This document shows, one piece after another, positions 60,498 through 64,000 of a stretch of DNA of 64,000 nucleotides. Both the position numbers and the translations under genes were made by a program. Position 1 is the first letter of the stretch; each line of letters starts with the position of its first letter. Below the pieces are notes generated by a model, which made no database searches, was not told the origin of the DNA, and worked only from the letters and a program-made list of their open reading frames with translations. This DNA comes from Gammaproteobacteria bacterium (GTDB lineage: Bacteria > Pseudomonadota > Gammaproteobacteria > Pseudomonadales > Azotimanducaceae_A), in assembly GCA_012960755.1 (NCBI GenBank), contig DUAT01000073.1, positions 52,852 through 116,851 on the forward strand, in the 5' to 3' direction.

Positions 60498-62405
60498 CTA
60501 CTCCGACTCCGTTAGAGATATGAGACCGACACTGCCCGCCAGCAGCACTTCCCGGATTTCATCAAGAATACCCGGATCATCTATGGTAGCAGGCGCTTCA
60601 TAAGGTTTGTTGTCAGCAATCTTCCGCATTACCTGACGAAGGATCTTGCCAGATCTGGTTTTAGGTAAACGAGCAACCACCAGGGTTCTTTTGAAATTCG
60701 CAAACGCACCGATTTGTCTTCTCACCATAGCCACCAGTTCAACCTGGAGTTGGTCATCGGGAACATTAATACCATCCTTTAACAGCAACAACCCTACAGG
60801 AACCTGCCCCTTGTCGGGGTCTTCAATGCCGATGACGGCACACTCGGCCACAGCCGAATGGGAAGCGACAATCTCTTCCATTTCACCAGTAGAAAGCCGA
60901 TGCCCTGCGACATTAATGACGTCGTCGGTTCTACCCATAATGAACAAGTAACCATCCTGATCAAAGTAGCCACCGTCGCCGGAGTGAAAATAACCTTCAT
61001 GCTGCGACAAATAGGATTCGACATAACGTCGATGATCACCCCAGACGGTGGGCAATGCGCCGGGGGGCAATGGCAACTTTACGACCACATCGCCCTCCTG
61101 ACCTTTCTCAAGTACCTGGTGATCCGATGACAGTATCTGCACGTTGTATCCCGGCACGGGAAAAGTAGATGATCCGGGTTTCGTCTCTCTGGGCTCGATG
61201 CCCATCAAATTTGAAGCGATGGGCCAACCGGTTTCGGTTTGCCACCAGTGATCCACGACGGGAATCTTAAGTATTTGCCGCAGCCAGTTGTAGGTAGGCG
61301 GATCCAGTCTCTCACCGGCAACAAATAGCGTGCGTAACGATGACAGGTCGTAATTCTTGAGGTACTCGCTTTCAGGATCTTCCTTGCGGATGGCCCTGAA
61401 TCCGGTTGGCGCTGTGAAAAACACGTTAACCTTGTGGTCTTGAATAACACGCCAGAACGTCCCGGCATCCGGCGTACGAACCGGCTTACCCTCGAATAAA
61501 ATAGTGGTGCAACCGGTGATCAAAGGTGCGTAGACGATATAGGAATGCCCAACAACCCATCCGACATCCGACGCGGCCCAGTACACTTCTCCCGGTTTGG
61601 TGTCATATATGGATTCCATACTGTAACGAAGCACGACCGCATGACCGCCATTGTCTCGCACAACGCCTTTAGGTTTTCCGGTCGTTCCCGACGTGTACAG
61701 TATATAGAGCGGATCGGATGCTTTAACTGGCACGCAATCTGCCGGTTGTGCGCCCTCAAGCGATGCTTGCCATTCGACATCAAGCGGGCCTAACTCTGCC
61801 AGGCATTGGGGACGTTGCAGGATAACGCATCGATCCACCTTGTGACTGGCAATACTCTGCGCTTCATCAAGCAAGGGTTTGTACGGGATTACATTAGAAA
61901 ATTCGATACCGCAGGAGGCTGAAAGAATCACTTTTGGCTCTGCGTCATCAATTCGCGTTGCCAGTTCCTTTGCAGCAAACCCACCAAAAACCACAGAATG
62001 AACAGCACCGATTCTGGCGCAGGCTAACATCGCGATGACAGCCTCGGGCACCATGGGCAGATATATAATGACCCTATCGCCCCGGGTGACCCCCAGACTC
62101 ACCAGCGCTCCTGCGAACAGAGCAACCTTGTCGCGCAATTCCCTGTAGGTGTATTTCTCTACTGTATCTGCTACCGGGGAGTCATAAATAAGTGCAACCT
62201 GGTCAGCTCGACCATGATCGACATGATAGTCCAGTGCCAGGTAAGCAGTATTTAGTTCACCGTCCGTAAACCAGGCTTCATTGTCGTTTTTGTCACGACC
62301 AAGAATAGTCTCCGGGAACTTGTACCAGTCGATCATTTTCGCTTTCTGCCGCCAGAAACCTTCAGGGTCGTTGATCGATCGGTTGTATTCTTCCAGGTAG
62401 GTCAT
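60498..62405 (-). CDS. prpE: Propionyl-CoA synthetase
   Basis: A 635-residue AMP-forming acyl-CoA synthetase of the acetate/propionate group. Motifs: 'LYILYTSGTTGKPKGVVRDNGGHAV' (P-loop A3), 'YWAASDVGWVVGHSYIVYAPL', 'HWWQTETGWPIASN' (A5), 'YLFIMGRTDDVINVAGHRLSTGEMEE' (A8) and the adenylation Lys in 'RLPKTRSGKILRQ' (A10). 'VVRDNGGHAVVLRYSMESIYD' is a PrpE hallmark, distinguishing it from Acs. Length matches E. coli PrpE (628). No methylcitrate genes are adjacent; with the YdfG-like SDR, a malonic-semialdehyde or propionate link is plausible. Confidence 0.92.
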   Translation of the reverse strand: MTYLEEYNRSINDPEGFWRQKAKMIDWYKFPETILGRDKNDNEAWFTDGELNTAYLALDYHVDHGRADQVALIYDSPVADTVEKYTYRELRDKVALFAGALVSLGVTRGDRVIIYLPMVPEAVIAMLACARIGAVHSVVFGGFAAKELATRIDDAEPKVILSASCGIEFSNVIPYKPLLDEAQSIASHKVDRCVILQRPQCLAELGPLDVEWQASLEGAQPADCVPVKASDPLYILYTSGTTGKPKGVVRDNGGHAVVLRYSMESIYDTKPGEVYWAASDVGWVVGHSYIVYAPLITGCTTILFEGKPVRTPDAGTFWRVIQDHKVNVFFTAPTGFRAIRKEDPESEYLKNYDLSSLRTLFVAGERLDPPTYNWLRQILKIPVVDHWWQTETGWPIASNLMGIEPRETKPGSSTFPVPGYNVQILSSDHQVLEKGQEGDVVVKLPLPPGALPTVWGDHRRYVESYLSQHEGYFHSGDGGYFDQDGYLFIMGRTDDVINVAGHRLSTGEMEEIVASHSAVAECAVIGIEDPDKGQVPVGLLLLKDGINVPDDQLQVELVAMVRRQIGAFANFKRTLVVARLPKTRSGKILRQVMRKIADNKPYEAPATIDDPGILDEIREVLLAGSVGLISLTESE

Positions 62406-62652
62406 GGGTGTCCACTACTTGTCACTGCTGAAACAGATAGTAACAGATACGAAGCGGGACAGAATAAAACGCCAATTCGAGGCGGTGCCCAGATGCTCAC
62501 TCGGCACGGGCTCGGTGCCCCGGGCTCAATGCTCTGGAAAGGGAACCCTCGCAACTCAACACTCCTACGGGTTGTTGCCCCGGATCCGTGCCATCCTTAA
62601 GCTCACCAACAATCTGAACTTGAGGTGCCTGGCCTTCAGCCCGCGTCTGACG

Positions 62653-63165
62653 CTACTTCTTCTTGCGCTTCCTCTTCATCGCCTCAAGCTGTGCCTTTGA
62701 CGGCTGTGCTTTCAATAGCTGTTTATAGGTCTGCGCGCGTTTCGAAATCTTTTTGTGGTCAATATAAAAGTCCACTGCTTTTTCCCATGCGCCCTTGAGA
62801 CCATGCAGGTTAATCGACACGGTGGTATTAACAATCTTGTTAACTTTCGCTGACATGATGCCAATCTGGAACACAGGTGTGCGCGTGCCGCTTTTTTCAG
62901 TCTTCATGCGGAACAGGATGCCGCGAACCTTGCCATTTTTATCAAACAAGGCTGTCTTCGCTGCTTCGGCTTTCGCTTTGGTTTGCTGTTTTTCAAGAAC
63001 CGCATCTCGGTCTTCTGCTCGCGCTTTTACCTTCGCACGCGCGGCCCCACGTACACGTTTACCATTTTGCTTCAGCGAGAAATATTCCTGGTAAGTCTTA
63101 CCAGCAATTTGACGCCTGACTCTAAACCCGTGGAACCGGGTAGTATCCAGTAGTTCGACGCTCAT
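62653..63165 (-). CDS. Basic protein of unknown function
   Basis: A 170-residue, very basic protein, with a Lys/Arg run at the end ('KAQLEAMKRKRKKK'). The N-terminus 'TTRFHGFRVRRQIAGKTYQEYFSL' resembles the three-strand DNA-binding fold of AP2/integrase N-terminal domains; a coiled, Ala/Lys-rich stretch follows (40-75), then 'VFQIGIMSAKVNKIVNTTVSINLHGLKGAWEKAVDFY'. Nucleic-acid binding is inferred from charge and fold only. It is a lone gene, with no clear mobile-element context, and I do not recognise a named family. Confidence 0.75.
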   Translation of the reverse strand: MSVELLDTTRFHGFRVRRQIAGKTYQEYFSLKQNGKRVRGAARAKVKARAEDRDAVLEKQQTKAKAEAAKTALFDKNGKVRGILFRMKTEKSGTRTPVFQIGIMSAKVNKIVNTTVSINLHGLKGAWEKAVDFYIDHKKISKRAQTYKQLLKAQPSKAQLEAMKRKRKKK

Positions 63166-63453
63166 GTCTTATTACCTATGTTGAGTTAATCCCGTTAATG
63201 ATTACTTAGGAACGTTATCGATTCAAACATCGAATAAGCTCCTGAGGCGTTATCTATCGATTCAGCCAACCTATCAATATTGTCAGGCTGCCTAAGCCGA
63301 TCTAGCAGTGGCGCAATTCTACCGCAATCACGGCCAAATTGCCTTTTTTAGCCGAAAAAAGTCCGCTTTTTTAAACAGAGGCTCTATACAACTGTTTAGC
63401 AGTTTCTCGGCAGGTCTTTCTACAAACCTAAAAGGACTCCAGCACCAAAGACG

Positions 63454-64000
63454 TTAATCAGCAGTGGTGGATATTGCGCCGGATTGAAGCATCTCCGCTA
63501 TCGAGGATTGCTCGATCCCCGCTGCTTTTAAGACTTCCACTGTATCCTCACCGGGATGCCTTGAGCTGCGTGTCAACTCGGGTTCCGTTCTGCTGAAACG
63601 GGGAGCCGGTGCAGGCTGGAGAACACCATCGAGCTCTGTGAAGGTGCTCCGGTGCTTGTTATGGGGATGCTCGCTCGCTTCTGTTAACGATAAGACAGGA
63701 GCGAAGCAAACATCTGAACCTTCCATGATCTCACACCATTCTTCTCTGGTTCTAGACTTGAACACATCGGTTACTTTTTGCTTGTAGTCAGGCCATCGGC
63801 TTCGATCCATCTGGGCAGAAAATTCCTCCGGGTCCAGACCTGCTTTCTCAATCAAAAGAGCATAAAACTGGGGTTCTATGGAACCGATTGATATATATTC
63901 ACCATCGCTGGTTTCATAAGTGTCGTAGAAATGGGCACCGGTATCCAGCAGGTTCGTCCCACGCTCGGGGCTCCATGCACCGGCGGCATTCATCGTATAG
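63454..64000 (-). CDS. CaiB/BaiF-family CoA transferase, C-terminal fragment
   Basis: The minus-strand frame runs open off the right edge and ends at 63454, giving 181 residues from the C-terminal part of a CaiB/BaiF enzyme, most like alpha-methylacyl-CoA racemase: 'WSPERGTNLLDTGAHFYDTYETSDGEYISIGSIEPQFYALLIEKAGL', 'DVFKSRTREEWCEIMEGSDVCFAPVLSLTEASEHPHNKHRSTF'. The catalytic Asp and the N-terminal Rossmann part lie outside the window. Racemases of this group process methyl-branched acyl-CoA, in line with the steroid/lipid theme of the region. Confidence 0.9.
   Translation of the reverse strand, partial: YTMNAAGAWSPERGTNLLDTGAHFYDTYETSDGEYISIGSIEPQFYALLIEKAGLDPEEFSAQMDRSRWPDYKQKVTDVFKSRTREEWCEIMEGSDVCFAPVLSLTEASEHPHNKHRSTFTELDGVLQPAPAPRFSRTEPELTRSSRHPGEDTVEVLKAAGIEQSSIAEMLQSGAISTTAD

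Noticed and set aside
63340..63380. Third copy of the GGAACCTCTGATTAAG element
   Set aside because: TTAAACAGAGGCTCTATAC resembles one end, but only weakly, and no second end is present within 300 bases.
1..64000. CRISPR array
   Set aside because: The tandem repeats present have no unique spacers between units, and no cas genes are visible.

Overview
The window looks like a chromosomal segment of a free-living gammaproteobacterium of roughly 50% GC, related in gene order to Pseudomonas-type genomes. Two blocks support this. One is aspS-yebC-ruvC-ruvA-ruvB-tolQRAB-pal-cpoB-queE-queC (53775 down to 42359). The other is nadA / bepA / tusA-like / perM ... dapA-bamC-MBL hydrolase (23786 down to 16954). 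From memory both orders match Pseudomonas aeruginosa, apart from missing ybgC, bcp and gcvR. Many acyl-CoA dehydrogenases, CoA ligases, CoA transferases and SDRs suggest an aerobic lipid/steroid or xenobiotic degrader, but no genus can be named from sequence alone.

Layout. 1-3.5 kb: an acyl-CoA dehydrogenase fragment, glpD with an apparent CTG start, and a ThDP enzyme. 3.8-5.1 kb: a psp-type envelope-stress cluster (small secreted protein, PspA, PspC). 5.2-10.4 kb: ROK kinase, MaoC-like protein, NAD-dependent epimerase, serine hydrolase, glutamine amidotransferase. 10.7-14.1 kb: a glutamine-synthetase-like ligase and a two-part sodium/solute symporter, probably for amine or acid use. 14.2-24.9 kb: housekeeping (rmuC, cnoX, bamC, dapA, perM, bepA, nadA, gshB-like, tRNA-Lys) with two oddities: a 50-residue reading frame behind two tandem LexA-box-like sites, and a tusA-like gene broken by an amber codon.

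25.0-29.3 kb, directly downstream of tRNA-Lys, is a gene graveyard: acetyltransferase, an alpha/beta hydrolase with an out-of-frame deletion, orphan C-terminal pieces, a P-loop kinase without a start codon, a lipoprotein esterase, and a broken ribbon-helix-helix gene with tandem operator-like repeats. 29.3-31.7 kb holds an ICL/PEP-mutase-family enzyme with a tandem EthD protein, and a GNAT. After dapD (31.7-32.5 kb), 32.6-39.2 kb is a seven-gene minus-strand operon (two acyl-CoA dehydrogenases, amidohydrolase, alpha/beta hydrolase, thiolase-like protein without the nucleophilic Cys, DUF35 protein, SnoaL protein). Its parts resemble the acyl-CoA dehydrogenase pair plus thiolase/DUF35 aldolase of steroid side-chain degradation, with different accessory enzymes. 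It is the best candidate here for an undescribed pathway.

39-64 kb: a small reductase, GFA proteins, an orphan NtrC-type regulator, queuosine genes, the Tol-Pal system, ruvABC, aspS, an HU-like protein, proS, a TlpA-like lipoprotein, YihY, a monooxygenase-fold protein, an SDR, prpE, an unrecognised basic protein and a CaiB/BaiF fragment.

Small non-coding elements are frequent. Two families of miniature inverted-repeat elements occur, one as two copies at 39.7 and 49.8 kb (the second separates ruvA from ruvB). There is also an 85-bp inverted-repeat unit and at least five short tandem-repeat arrays, each with a different unit, in intergenic gaps. Several of these elements supply or touch stop codons.
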